From JABDQA01 sp963824415 (GTDB lineage Bacteria; Desulfobacterota; Desulfobulbia; Desulfobulbales; Desulfocapsaceae), in the NCBI GenBank assembly GCA_963824415.1, contig CAWGPM010000010.1, positions 1 through 64,000 on the forward strand: 64,000 nucleotides of DNA, in the 5' to 3' direction. The notes below the pieces were generated by a model that saw only the letters and a program-made list of their open reading frames with translations, did no database searches and was not told the DNA's origin. The position numbers and the translations under genes were made by a program. Positions 28,372 to 37,611 of this stretch are shown here, in pieces. The first letter of the stretch is position 1. The number at the start of each line of letters is the position of its first letter.

Positions 28372-30039
28372 TCAGCTGAGATTCGGCCCGTGTGTATTTA
28401 CAGTGAGAAACCCGCGCTTCCACGGAATAAAGTCTTCCTGGCCCAGCCGGACCGCCTTGGCCTGATAGCGGCCGCTGGCTGTTTCCACGCAGAGTTTTTC
28501 GAGATCAGCCGCCAGTTCGTCGACGCTGCGCGCTCCTGAAATGATCGGGCCGGTGTCGAAGTCGATCATGTACTCCAGCCGCCTGGCCATGTCCGAATTG
28601 CTCGATACTTTGAGCACCGGCACGATCGGGTTGCCGGTCGGGGTTCCCAGCCCGGTCGAGAAGATAATCAGATTGGCCCCGGCCCCGGCCAGCGCGGTGG
28701 TCGATTCCACATCCCCTCCGGGCGTGCAGAGCAGGTTGAGCCCCTTTTTCTCGGCCCTGCCGGGATAATCAAAGACATCCACCACCGGCGAGGTACCGCC
28801 CTTCTTGGCGGCACCTGCCGATTTCATCGCATCGGTGATCAAGCCGTCCCTGATATTGCCGGGCGAGGGGTTCTGATCGAAATCGAAACCGACCGTCTGA
28901 ACCCGGTGCCGATAGCTTTTCATCAACTGCAGAAAGCGCTCGCCAAGTTCGGGCCGCACACAGCGTGAGACAAGTTCGTTTTCGACGCCGCAGAGCTCGG
29001 GAAACTCGGCTAAAATGGTGCTGCCCCCCTTGGCGATCAGGTGATCCATGGCCCGCCCGATGACCGGGTTGGCCGAAATGCCTGAAAACCCGTCGGAACC
29101 GCCGCACTCAACCCCGATAACCAGCTCGGATACGGGAACCGATTCACGGACCGCCTGGTCAGCTTCCTGCAGCGAAGAAAGCGTCTGCCGGATAATGGCC
29201 TCGAGCATGTCGGTCGGCTCGTTCCATGACTGTCGGTCGTAATAAAACACCGGTGTAGCCCCAGCAGGGTCTTTTTTGCGGATCTCGTTTTTCAGATAGC
29301 TCACCTCCGCCTTCTGGCAGCCCAGGCTGATCACCGTGGCCCCGGCCGTATTAGGGTGGGTGATGTAGTTCGCCAGCAGCGTGCAGAGCGCCTCGGCATC
29401 GTCAGGCGTCGTGCCGCAGCCCATGTGGTGGGTAAGGAAGCGCAGGCCGTCCACCTTGGGAAACAGCGGCCGGGGCTGCTGATGAAACGAATCGAGCGCA
29501 AGCACCGGCTCCGTTGCAACACCTGTTGCTTTAATCTGTGCCACCAGCTGCTCGGTAATCTTCTGATATCTCGAAGTTCCGGTATAGCCCAGAGCGGGCG
29601 GCAGTACCTTTTTCAGCTCATGGAGTTCCTGGTTCGAGCAGAAGACCAGCGGTACGAAGATCCAGTAATTGGCCGTTCCCACCCGGCCGTTGCGCCGCCG
29701 GTAGCCCATAAATTCAGTTGCTGAATCGGCATAGGGCCGGGGCGGCTGCCAGTTGAACTGCGCCCCCGCCTGCGCCAGCGGGTTAGTGGCATGTTCGAGG
29801 TTCTCGGTGCTGACCAGCTCACCCTGGCCGATTGGCTGTTTGGCCTTGCCGACAATCACCCCGTACATCACCGCGTTATCACCGGCAGCAAGATCACTCA
29901 GCGCAAATTTATGCTTGGCAGGGATCCGCTCTTTGATTGTTACCGGCTGTCCACCGACAATGAGCTCAGTGCCGCTTTCCAGGGTCTGCAGCGCGACAAT
30001 CAGATTGTCCTGCGCCTCGATTTGTAAAAATGTCTGCAT
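28372..30039 (-). CDS. uxaA: altronate dehydratase family protein (UxaA/GarD superfamily)
   Basis: 555 residues. The N-terminal SAF-like domain (residues ~1-90, IEAQDNLIVALQTLESG) is followed by the UxaA core: GYRRRNGRVGTANYWIFVPLV, FLTHHMGCGTTPDDAEALC, VISLGCQKAEVSYL, GVECGGSDGFSGISANPVIG and NLLCTPGGDVESTTAL. The Cys/His-rich motifs are iron sites in this superfamily. It dehydrates an aldonate or aldarate such as D-altronate to KDG, the substrate of the kinase at 16039. Monocistronic on the minus strand. Galactarate or another aldonate is an alternative substrate. The 290-bp region to the right (30040-30331) has no recognisable gene. Confidence 0.87.
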   Translation of the reverse strand: MQTFLQIEAQDNLIVALQTLESGTELIVGGQPVTIKERIPAKHKFALSDLAAGDNAVMYGVIVGKAKQPIGQGELVSTENLEHATNPLAQAGAQFNWQPPRPYADSATEFMGYRRRNGRVGTANYWIFVPLVFCSNQELHELKKVLPPALGYTGTSRYQKITEQLVAQIKATGVATEPVLALDSFHQQPRPLFPKVDGLRFLTHHMGCGTTPDDAEALCTLLANYITHPNTAGATVISLGCQKAEVSYLKNEIRKKDPAGATPVFYYDRQSWNEPTDMLEAIIRQTLSSLQEADQAVRESVPVSELVIGVECGGSDGFSGISANPVIGRAMDHLIAKGGSTILAEFPELCGVENELVSRCVRPELGERFLQLMKSYRHRVQTVGFDFDQNPSPGNIRDGLITDAMKSAGAAKKGGTSPVVDVFDYPGRAEKKGLNLLCTPGGDVESTTALAGAGANLIIFSTGLGTPTGNPIVPVLKVSSNSDMARRLEYMIDFDTGPIISGARSVDELAADLEKLCVETASGRYQAKAVRLGQEDFIPWKRGFLTVNTHGPNLS

Positions 30040-30331
30040 GATTATTCCTGATCTGTATCGCGTCTTGTGCGCGTTTCAAAAAAAGTTGCCGGCCCGGAAT
30101 CCCGTGGTTTGCGGACGCGGCCCTGTCATGCCTGCTCTGTCTTGCAATGGTCACATGACTTAACAGCAAATAGAGCAAAGATTCAAATGCTAAGAATGGT
30201 TTAACCGAGAATCCGGAGGCAGGCCGCAGGAAATTTGCTCTGAGTGCATAAATATCTATCAGGTGCTGGAACTCCAACTGATTTTGGTGTACAGCTTACC
30301 CGACTGTACCAGAGAGAGGGGCGATTCAATT

Positions 30332-31246
30332 GTGAAGATATATCTGCTGCTGACGATCACTATGCTGTTCTGGGGAGGGACCTTTATCGCTGGCCGGATA
30401 CTCGCCGAGTCGGTGCCTCCGGCCGAGGCCGCCTTTTTCCGCTTTGCCATTGCCTCGCTGTCCCTGGCAGTTATGGTTTATCTGATCGAAGGCAGAATAC
30501 CCAGGGTGAAGCGCGATAAGATTCTACCGCTGCTGTTGCTCGGGCTTACCGGCGTATTCAGTTACAATATCTGTTTTTTCAACGGACTGAAATATATCGA
30601 GGCCGGACGCGCCTCACTGATCATCGCCTTGAACCCGCTGACGATCACCGTCTTTGCGGTAGCCTTTCTGGGTGAGCGCCTCAGTTTTATCCAGGTCTGC
30701 GGACTGGTGATCTCGCTGCTCGGTGCTTTCGTGGTGATCAGCAACGGACACCCCGCCGAGATTTTTTCAGGAGGCTTTGGCCGGGGAGAAGCGGCGATTC
30801 TTGGTTGTGTGCTCAGTTGGGCTGCCTACTCGCTGATCGGCCGCACCGTGCTCTCCTCTGTCTCGCCGCTGGCAGCGGTTTTTTATTCAGCACTGTCGGG
30901 CGCTGTCATGCTGCTGGCCTATACCTTGGCCAGCGGCGCGCTGCCCGCTCCGACCGCGTACTCGCCATATGACTGGCTCAGTTTGATCTTTCTTGGATTG
31001 TTCGGGACAGCAGCCGGTTTTACCATGTATTATCATGCGATAAAAACTATCGGTGCAGCCCGTTCCAGTGTTTTTATCAATCTCGTTCCGCTGTTTTCAA
31101 TCCTGCTTGCCTGGGCTATTCTAGATGAGGTGATCAAAGGTTCGGTGCTGGCAGGTGGCGCCATTCTGCTCACTGGCGTGTATCTTACCAATAGCGCACC
31201 CTTGAACCGGAAAATATCTATTGTTCCCGGAGGAAAAAAACGATGA
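30332..31246 (+). CDS. EamA/DMT-family membrane transporter
   Basis: 304 residues from the GTG at 30332, preceded by AGAGAGGGG. Ten hydrophobic helices in two EamA repeats, with the first starting KIYLLLTITMLFWGGTFIAGR and FFRFAIASLSLAVM. The second repeat carries FTMYYHAIKTIGAARSSVFINLVPLFSILLAWAI. Family members export amino acids or metabolites. It overlaps the ion channel gene by four bases (ATGA), so the two are translationally coupled. Confidence 0.88.
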   Translation: MKIYLLLTITMLFWGGTFIAGRILAESVPPAEAAFFRFAIASLSLAVMVYLIEGRIPRVKRDKILPLLLLGLTGVFSYNICFFNGLKYIEAGRASLIIALNPLTITVFAVAFLGERLSFIQVCGLVISLLGAFVVISNGHPAEIFSGGFGRGEAAILGCVLSWAAYSLIGRTVLSSVSPLAAVFYSALSGAVMLLAYTLASGALPAPTAYSPYDWLSLIFLGLFGTAAGFTMYYHAIKTIGAARSSVFINLVPLFSILLAWAILDEVIKGSVLAGGAILLTGVYLTNSAPLNRKISIVPGGKKR

Positions 31247-31911
31247 CAAAGCAGACTGCCGAAACCACTCAGAACAGGGCCGGTTTTCGATTCCTGTTTT
31301 TTTTCCTGCTCATCTATTATTTCGTCAGTCCGTTTCTATCGCCCTATCCTTCCACGGCAATTATGGTCCATGCATCGCTGTCGATCGTTTTGTTTATTAG
31401 CGTCTATGCGGTAGAAAAGAAGAACAACAATCGTTCCTTCGCCATGGCCCTGATGCTGCTGGTGCTAGTCCTCTACTGGTTCGGCATATACGAGATCATC
31501 CCGTTCGGCCGGGTTGGCTCCTACATTCTGCTTGTCCTTTTTTTTCTGCTGCTGGTGAAATCCTTTGCCATGCAGATCGTGCGCTCAGAGGGCATCAACG
31601 TTGACCTGCTGTTCGCCACGCTCTGCCTCTATCTCATTCTCGGACTTTTATGGGGATCGCTCTATGCCCTCCACTACGAACTTGATCCTGGCGCTTACGC
31701 CGGAGCACTTCTGAATAACGATACGTACTATCCCTTCATCACTTTCAACTACTTCAGCCTGGTGACCCTCACCACTCTCGGCTACGGCGATATCACGCCT
31801 CAGACGGCAGGCGCCGGAGCCCTCTGCCAGATGGAGGCTATCATCGGACAGTTCTACACTGCCGTGGTTGTCGCCTGGCTGGTGGGAAATTTTGTCCGCA
31901 AGGAGGATTAA
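31243..31911 (+). CDS. two-pore-domain type K+ channel protein (Ion_trans_2)
   Basis: 222 residues with about six hydrophobic segments. The last two flank a pore loop with the K+ selectivity filter TLTTLGYGDITP (residues ~176-187). No cytoplasmic RCK or cyclic-nucleotide domain follows; the protein ends ~35 residues later with LVGNFVRKED. GGAGG lies before the ATG. Coupling to the DMT gene suggests a shared need, for example charge balance, but the function is not defined. Confidence 0.85.
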   Translation: MTKQTAETTQNRAGFRFLFFFLLIYYFVSPFLSPYPSTAIMVHASLSIVLFISVYAVEKKNNNRSFAMALMLLVLVLYWFGIYEIIPFGRVGSYILLVLFFLLLVKSFAMQIVRSEGINVDLLFATLCLYLILGLLWGSLYALHYELDPGAYAGALLNNDTYYPFITFNYFSLVTLTTLGYGDITPQTAGAGALCQMEAIIGQFYTAVVVAWLVGNFVRKED

Positions 31912-31913
31912 TT

Positions 31914-32888
31914 ATGCAATACACAGTTTTAGGACGCACCGGCGTCACGGTCTCACGGCTCTGTTTCGGCACCATGTCCTTTGGTGCCGAGGCGGATGAG
32001 GAGATGTCAATCAAGATGTTTCAGCGCTGCCGGGAGGCGGGGATCAACTTTTTTGACTGCGCCGATGTCTACAGCGACGGCAGGGCGGAAGAGATTCTGG
32101 GCAGGTGCACCGCTACCTGCCGTGACGAGTTGGTGCTGATTTCCAAGGTCTGCGGGCCGATGGGTGATGATCCCAACGCTCGCGGACTGTCGCGGCGCCA
32201 CATCACCGCAGCGGTTGAAGCAAGCCTCAAACGACTGAAGACCGACCGTCTCGATATCTACTTCGCTCATAAATTCGACGGCGCAACTGATCTTGAGCAT
32301 ACGCTGCGCACCTTCGACGATCTGGTGCGGGACGGCAAGATTCTCTACCCTGCGGTCAGCAACTGGGCCGCCTGGCAGATCGCCACCGCACTGGGCATCT
32401 CGAAATCTCAAAAACTGGCCCGCTTTGAATGCATGCAGCCCATGTACAACCTTGCCAAGCGGCAGGCCGAAACGGAGCTGCTGCCGCTGGCCGAAGCTGA
32501 AAACATCGGGGTCATCCCCTATAGCCCGATGGGCGGCGGCCTGCTGTCGGGCAAGTACGGCGTCGATTACAAACCGGATTCGGGCAGACTGCTGGAAAGA
32601 GACATGTATGCCAAACGCTACAGCCTGGATCAATATTTCGAAACTGCCCAGCGCTTCACAGCCCATGCCCAAGAACGGGGCGTCGCCCCAGCCAGCCTGG
32701 CGGTGGCCTGGGTGATGGCCCATCCGGCGGTGACGGCACCGATTATCGGAGCCCGCAACCTCGAGCAGCTGGAATCGTCGCTGGCCTCGGTGGAAATCGA
32801 CATGACGCCCGAGTGGCGAGCAGAAATCGCAGCGCTCTCCCCTGCTCCACCGTCGGCCACCGATCGACTGGAAGAGACCATCGGCTAG
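31914..32888 (+). CDS. aldo/keto reductase
   Basis: 324 residues of a (beta/alpha)8 NADPH reductase. The catalytic tetrad is visible: Asp and Tyr in FFDCADVYSDGRAEE, Lys in LISKVCGPMG and His in LDIYFAHKFDG. The cofactor region near the C-terminus is VTAPIIGARNLEQLESSL. AGGAGG precedes the ATG, two bases after the channel stop. Resembles the tas/YajO and Kvbeta-like AKR group; a K+ channel next to an AKR recalls the eukaryotic Kv-beta pairing but may be chance. Substrate unknown. Confidence 0.9.
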   Translation: MQYTVLGRTGVTVSRLCFGTMSFGAEADEEMSIKMFQRCREAGINFFDCADVYSDGRAEEILGRCTATCRDELVLISKVCGPMGDDPNARGLSRRHITAAVEASLKRLKTDRLDIYFAHKFDGATDLEHTLRTFDDLVRDGKILYPAVSNWAAWQIATALGISKSQKLARFECMQPMYNLAKRQAETELLPLAEAENIGVIPYSPMGGGLLSGKYGVDYKPDSGRLLERDMYAKRYSLDQYFETAQRFTAHAQERGVAPASLAVAWVMAHPAVTAPIIGARNLEQLESSLASVEIDMTPEWRAEIAALSPAPPSATDRLEETIG

Positions 32889-32929
32889 CAGGCAGTCTGA
32901 ATCAGTTTACCACCGTTCGAGGGATTGTG

Positions 32930-33277
32930 ATGAGCCAGCTACGTTCAGCAGGAGTCGAGAAAGAGCAGCAACGTTTACTGAGGCACGTGGTGCTTTTTCG
33001 TTGGAAAGAGGGGACGCCTGCAGAAAAAGTCGGCGAGATCGAACGCACGTTTTGCGAACTGCCTTCGAAAATCGAACAAATCCATACATTTGAATGGGGA
33101 ACCGACGTCAGCGTGGAAGGAAAAAGCAAGGGTATGAGCCATTGCTTTCTGGTCACCTTCGCCTCCGCTGAAGACCGGGACATTTACCTCCCCCATCCGG
33201 CCCACGAGGCTTTCAGCACCCTCGCAAAACCGCATGTGGCAGATGTGCTGGTGCTGGACTACTGGGGTGAGGCCTGA
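32930..33277 (+). CDS. Dabb-family (stress-responsive alpha/beta barrel) protein
   Basis: 115 residues from the ATG at 32930. The dimeric alpha/beta barrel signature is clear: LRHVVLFRWKEGTPAEKVGEIERTF, HTFEWGTDVSVEGKSKGMSH and HPAHEAFSTLAKPHVADVLVLDY. Small Dabb proteins are often found in sugar-acid gene clusters; no catalytic role can be assigned. Last gene of the DMT-channel-AKR run. It converges on the transglutaminase gene, with a 90-bp gap lacking a strong hairpin. Confidence 0.85.
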   Translation: MSQLRSAGVEKEQQRLLRHVVLFRWKEGTPAEKVGEIERTFCELPSKIEQIHTFEWGTDVSVEGKSKGMSHCFLVTFASAEDRDIYLPHPAHEAFSTLAKPHVADVLVLDYWGEA

Positions 33278-33367
33278 CAGTACTGGCCATAGCTGTAGGC
33301 GTGAAACGATGAAGAACCCCAGTTGATACCGATCAATGCCATAATACGCTATTTTGTTTGGAGGTGA

Positions 33368-34225
33368 TCAATCAACTGGCTCCATCTCTATGCGGTGAGA
33401 GAGATTGGAAGAGGCGCCGGTGCCGCGAAACGAGCCCGACAGCGGTGCCGTATTTTCTGGCAGAGCCGAAGCGGCATAGACAATATGGCGGTCCGCCACC
33501 GCCAGGCCGTGGGTCGGGTCGTAGCCTTTCCAGCCGAATCCGGGCAGATAGACTTCGGCCCAGGCGTGCAGCTCGGCCTCGGGCTGTTCAGGGTCGCCTT
33601 CCTGGCAGCCGCTGACATAGCGAGCCGGTATTCCCATTTTTCGGCAGGCGGCCAGAAAGACCACCGCCGTGTCGCGGCAGGCGCCGCTAGCGGATCTAAG
33701 TGTTTCCTCCACCGTTTGCAGGCCCGGCTCCAAACGCACGGTCTTATCTATGGTGGTAAACAGATCGCTGTTGAGCTGATTGAGAAAGGCCAGCACCTTT
33801 CGCCCGCTGCGGCTCATCGCCTTGTCGCAAAAGGCCTCAAGTAGTCCCTGCTCAGCGGAGCCAGTCAGAGAGGAGTAATCAAGATACGGCCCGAGAACCG
33901 CCCGCTCGCAGGCTGAAAGCGCTATCGGAAGTGCATCTCCGGAGGTGAGAAAAGAATCGAACGGATTTGTTTTCGTGGTTTCAACGGTAAAGACTGCGGT
34001 GATCTGCAATCGATCAGTCAGATCATTGAGCCAGATCAGATGAAACGGGTTGTTTTCGGCATCGAGGCCATTGCCCAGACCCGCCGGCTCAGGCTCAACC
34101 AGAACCTGATAGGACAGCAGTTTCTGGGCCGGGTCAGTTCTGGGACACAGGCGGATCAGATGCGGCTCGATAAAGACGGGGCGGGAGTACTCATACCAGG
34201 TACTGTGTCTGATTTTATATCGCAT
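33368..34225 (-). CDS. transglutaminase-like protein of the Anbu operon
   Basis: 285 residues. The N-terminal bacterial transglutaminase N-domain (KIRHSTWYEYSRPVFIEPH) is followed by a papain-like core with the triad Cys in SASGACRDTAVVFL, His in ELHAWAEVYLPGFGWKG and Asp in YDPTHG. Fourth gene of the conserved set ATP-grasp, alpha-E, Anbu, transglutaminase, transcribed leftwards with 7-30 bp gaps. In other bacteria this set is thought to make and process a peptide-like product; the role of the enzyme is not settled. Confidence 0.9.
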   Translation of the reverse strand: MRYKIRHSTWYEYSRPVFIEPHLIRLCPRTDPAQKLLSYQVLVEPEPAGLGNGLDAENNPFHLIWLNDLTDRLQITAVFTVETTKTNPFDSFLTSGDALPIALSACERAVLGPYLDYSSLTGSAEQGLLEAFCDKAMSRSGRKVLAFLNQLNSDLFTTIDKTVRLEPGLQTVEETLRSASGACRDTAVVFLAACRKMGIPARYVSGCQEGDPEQPEAELHAWAEVYLPGFGWKGYDPTHGLAVADRHIVYAASALPENTAPLSGSFRGTGASSNLSHRIEMEPVD

Positions 34226-34232
34226 GCGGACG

Positions 34233-34979
34233 CTATTTTATACCGTTGACTTTCTGCAGTTTGGCAGCGACATTTTCGATCCACTCGGACGGCAGCTCGT
34301 GGACCGAGGCCCGCAAATGCTCCTGCCACCAGGTCGAAATCTCCTGAAAATCCTCATATTCATAGCGATGTTCGACCAGTTCCCCGGTCTTGCTGAAGTA
34401 AATGACCACATCGATGGGAAAATCCACCCCGGAGGCACTGATTCTGGTAGAATCGAAGGCCAGGCAGCCGACCTTGAGGGCAAACAGCAGCGAATCGGTG
34501 TGCACCAGCGTCCTGTCCAGGATCGGCTTGCCGTAGCCGCGTGCACCGATGATGTAATAGGGGCTGTTCTGACCTATCTCAACCCAGTTGCCCTCGGGGT
34601 AGACCAGATAAAGTTTGTGCCCTTTATCGCCGATCAGTCTGCCGCCGACCAGGGCTTGGATATCAAAGCCGAGCCCGCTGCGTTCCAAAGCAGCACGATC
34701 TTCCTCGGCGACGCGCCTGATATTGCTGGACAGGGCGTTGACCACCTTGTAGAGCCGGTCGCATTCATCGAGCAGCTCCGCCTCGATCTCGTCTTCGAAA
34801 TACGTGAGCATCTTATCCCGAACGGAGCGCAGCCCTGAGGTCATAATAAAAAACTGTCCATTGGGGACCGACAGCGTACGGACCTTTCTGGCGGTGGTAA
34901 CTTCATTGCCCGAGGTAATGCGGGTGTCGGCGATGCCGACCAGTCCCTCCTGCACGGACATGCCCAGACAAAATGTCAT
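34233..34979 (-). CDS. Anbu (ancestral beta subunit) proteasome-type peptidase
   Basis: 248 residues beginning MTFCLGMSVQEGLVGIADTR, where Thr2 would become the N-terminal nucleophile once Met is removed, as in HslV and proteasome beta subunits. Conserved segments: FIMTSGLRSVRDKML, ALVGGRLIGDKGHKLYLVYPEG and YYIIGARGYGKPILDR. Third gene of the four-gene operon. Bacteria with this gene usually carry the same three neighbours, so a joint function in peptide processing is likely. Confidence 0.93.
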   Translation of the reverse strand: MTFCLGMSVQEGLVGIADTRITSGNEVTTARKVRTLSVPNGQFFIMTSGLRSVRDKMLTYFEDEIEAELLDECDRLYKVVNALSSNIRRVAEEDRAALERSGLGFDIQALVGGRLIGDKGHKLYLVYPEGNWVEIGQNSPYYIIGARGYGKPILDRTLVHTDSLLFALKVGCLAFDSTRISASGVDFPIDVVIYFSKTGELVEHRYEYEDFQEISTWWQEHLRASVHELPSEWIENVAAKLQKVNGIK

Positions 34980-34992
34980 GATTTATCAACCT

Positions 34993-35970
34993 CTATTGTT
35001 CGAGGGTGCTGGTCTCAACCGGTTCCAGTACCGCAAAAAATGTTTTGAAAACTGCGTGATCCACCCGGTTGATCTTCAACTGCAGATTGTCGGTGAACTC
35101 ATGCAGGCCCGTGTCGAAGATATCTTCGACGTCGACGAAAGATAATTCGGCACAAAGCTGGCCGAGCAGTTTTTCCGCATCGTTGGAAAAATAGCCGACT
35201 CTGGTGCCGGTTATTTCATGCAGATACCCCTGAGCCCGGGTCAGGCAATAGAGCACGGAACGCGGGAAGCCGTGGCTCAACAGCATGAAACGGGTGACCA
35301 TGCCCGGTGAAATCTTGCCGTGACGATGCCGAAATGCCTGGAAACTCGAGGTCGCTTTCAGCAATGCCGACCACTGCACCACATCGACAATGGTGCCGAC
35401 ATCCTGGAGGTGGGGCAGCAGAACGAAATATTTGACGTCGAGGATGCGGGTCGTTTTGTCAGCCCGTTCCAGCATGCGCCCGAGATTGAAGAACAGCCAG
35501 GCCTCGTCATGATCCATCGAGTCGTTGGCCAGGCCACTGATCATCAGGTTGCGCTTCTTGACTTCATCACAGAAGGTGTAGGGATTTTCGAATACCTCAA
35601 CCGGATCCTTCGCCTCTTTTTCTATGATATGGAAAAATACGTTGATCAACTCCCACATCTCGATGGGAATCAGATCCCTGACCGCACGCGCATTCTCCCG
35701 GGCATTATGCAGGCAGGAATAGATCGAATTTGAATAGTTCGTATCGATTGTCAGAAACCTGATCACATTGTTTTTGGAATAGTCAGGATATGCCGAGCCG
35801 TATAATTCATCATCCCCGGTGACCTGGACCAGAGCTGACCAATGGCTCTGCTGCATCAGTGCAAGGTCAAGGGTCAGATGCCAGTTGACATCGAGAAATC
35901 GGGCAATATTTTCCGCCCGCTCCAGATATCTTCCCATCCAGTAAAGCGAATCAGCGACGCGACTGAGCAT
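34993..35970 (-). CDS. alpha-E domain-containing protein (DUF403)
   Basis: 325 residues, all-helical. It starts MLSRVADSLYWMGRYLERAENIARFLDV in two family motifs and contains ARENARAVRDLIPIEMWE and LERADKTTRILDVKYFVLL. Always found with the circularly permuted ATP-grasp protein upstream; the two probably act together in peptide-bond formation. The gap to Anbu is 13 bp. Confidence 0.92.
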   Translation of the reverse strand: MLSRVADSLYWMGRYLERAENIARFLDVNWHLTLDLALMQQSHWSALVQVTGDDELYGSAYPDYSKNNVIRFLTIDTNYSNSIYSCLHNARENARAVRDLIPIEMWELINVFFHIIEKEAKDPVEVFENPYTFCDEVKKRNLMISGLANDSMDHDEAWLFFNLGRMLERADKTTRILDVKYFVLLPHLQDVGTIVDVVQWSALLKATSSFQAFRHRHGKISPGMVTRFMLLSHGFPRSVLYCLTRAQGYLHEITGTRVGYFSNDAEKLLGQLCAELSFVDVEDIFDTGLHEFTDNLQLKINRVDHAVFKTFFAVLEPVETSTLEQ

Positions 35971-36000
35971 GGCTCTCCCTTAGAAGTATTGAATATAGCA

Positions 36001-37437
36001 TTAATTGAGCACCCAGGTGTCCTTGCTGCCGCCGCCCTGGGAGGAATTCACCACCAGCGAATCCTTGACCAGCGCCACGCGGGTCAACCCTCCGGGGACA
36101 ACATTAATTTCTTTGCCGTAGAGGATATAGGGGCGAAAATCGATGTGCCGGCCTTCGAAATGATCGCCGACGATTACCGGAGCCCGGGAAAGTTTCAGGG
36201 TCGGCTGGGCAATGTAGTTTCGCGGCTTGGCTTTGATCTTTTCAGCAAATTCCGCCCGCTCTTTTTTCGTGGAGGCCGAACCTATCAGCATACCATAGCC
36301 GCCGCTCTCATTGGCAGCTTTTACCACGAGATTGTCGAGGTTCTGCAGGACATGGTTGAGGTCTTTTTTTTCCGAGCAGAGATAGGTCGGCACGTTGGGC
36401 AGGATCGGATCCTCATCGAGGTAGTATTTGATAATACGCGGCACGTAGGCGTAGATCACCTTATCGTCGGCCACACCTGTACCGGGTGCGTTGGCCAGGG
36501 TGACCCGGCCAGCCTTGTAGACTTCCATGATACCCGGCACCCCGAGCAGCGAATCGGGGCGAAAGGCCAGCGGATCGAGAAAATCCTCGCCGACGCGGCG
36601 ATAGATGACATCAACGCGCTTCAAACCCTGGGTGGTGCGCATCATCACATAGCCGTCCTGGACGATCATATCACGCCCTTCAAGCAGGTCGACCCCAGTC
36701 TGCATGGCCAGATAAGAATGCTCGTAGTAGGCTGAGTTGAACATGCCGGGCGTCAGTATCGCCGCGGTGGCCTGGTCGCCCGGCACCGGGGCAACTTCCT
36801 GGAGCATATCGAGCAGCATTGCTGGATAGTTGTCCACCGGCCGGATATTGGATTCCTGAAAAACCAGCGGCAGCGTGCGCTTGAGAATGCGACGGTTGGC
36901 CAGCACATAGGACACCCCGGAGGGCGAACGCAGGTTGTCTTCGAGTACATAGACATCGCCCTTTTCATCGCGCACCAGGTCGGTGCCGGTGATGTGGCAC
37001 CAGACGCCAAGCGGCGGGTCGATACCGGCACACTCCGGGAAATAGCCGTCGGCAGACTTGATCAACGCTTCAGGGACCACCCCGTCCCCCACGATTTTCT
37101 GGTCGTGGTAGATATCGTTGATAAAAAGATTCAGTGCATAAATGCGCTGCTTGAGCCCCCGCTCCAGAAATTCCCACTCGGTGCGTTCGATAATCCGAGG
37201 GACGATGTCAAACGGAAAGATCTTTTCCGTGCCTTCGCTGTGACCATACACGGTAAAGGTTATGCCCAGGTCGTAGAACAATTGTTCGGCTGCGGCCTGG
37301 CGGGCGTTTATCTCGCCGTCCGGCAGAGCCTCCAGCCTCTTTTTGAGGGCCAGATAGCCGGGTCTCGGCTGCCCGTCGGCGGTGAACATCTCATCGAAAA
37401 AACTCCCGGTGTCATAGGTATCAAATTTCATCTGCAC
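36001..37437 (-). CDS. circularly permuted type 2 ATP-grasp protein
   Basis: 478 residues. The N-terminal region begins KFDTYDTGSFFDEMF. ATP-grasp segments: RDEKGDVYVLEDNLRSPSGVSYVLANR, NLVVKAANESGGYGMLIGS and YIAQPTLKLSRAPVI, ending SSQGGGSKDTWVL. AGGAG lies before the ATG. First gene of the Anbu operon; 37438-37611 upstream holds AT-rich promoter-like DNA only. ATP-grasp enzymes ligate carboxylates to amines, so it would make the amide-linked product of the operon. Confidence 0.92.
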   Translation of the reverse strand: MQMKFDTYDTGSFFDEMFTADGQPRPGYLALKKRLEALPDGEINARQAAAEQLFYDLGITFTVYGHSEGTEKIFPFDIVPRIIERTEWEFLERGLKQRIYALNLFINDIYHDQKIVGDGVVPEALIKSADGYFPECAGIDPPLGVWCHITGTDLVRDEKGDVYVLEDNLRSPSGVSYVLANRRILKRTLPLVFQESNIRPVDNYPAMLLDMLQEVAPVPGDQATAAILTPGMFNSAYYEHSYLAMQTGVDLLEGRDMIVQDGYVMMRTTQGLKRVDVIYRRVGEDFLDPLAFRPDSLLGVPGIMEVYKAGRVTLANAPGTGVADDKVIYAYVPRIIKYYLDEDPILPNVPTYLCSEKKDLNHVLQNLDNLVVKAANESGGYGMLIGSASTKKERAEFAEKIKAKPRNYIAQPTLKLSRAPVIVGDHFEGRHIDFRPYILYGKEINVVPGGLTRVALVKDSLVVNSSQGGGSKDTWVLN

Positions 37438-37611
37438 TCCTATCGATTAGCGGATACCATCGGTGCATTTCCGCTCTGACTACCATCTGATAATCACGAC
37501 CCCATAAGATACCACATCAAAACGAATTATCGGCTGGTTATTTTTTGACAACACAGGGTACCGGCAGCCCACTGCAAATCTCAGCACCTGCTGGGCAACT
37601 GCCCTGTAACG

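Noticed and set aside
30172..30241. AGAGCAAA ... TTTGCTCT inverted repeat
   Set aside because: The loop is 54 bases and the stem only 8; no supporting context for a terminator or riboswitch.
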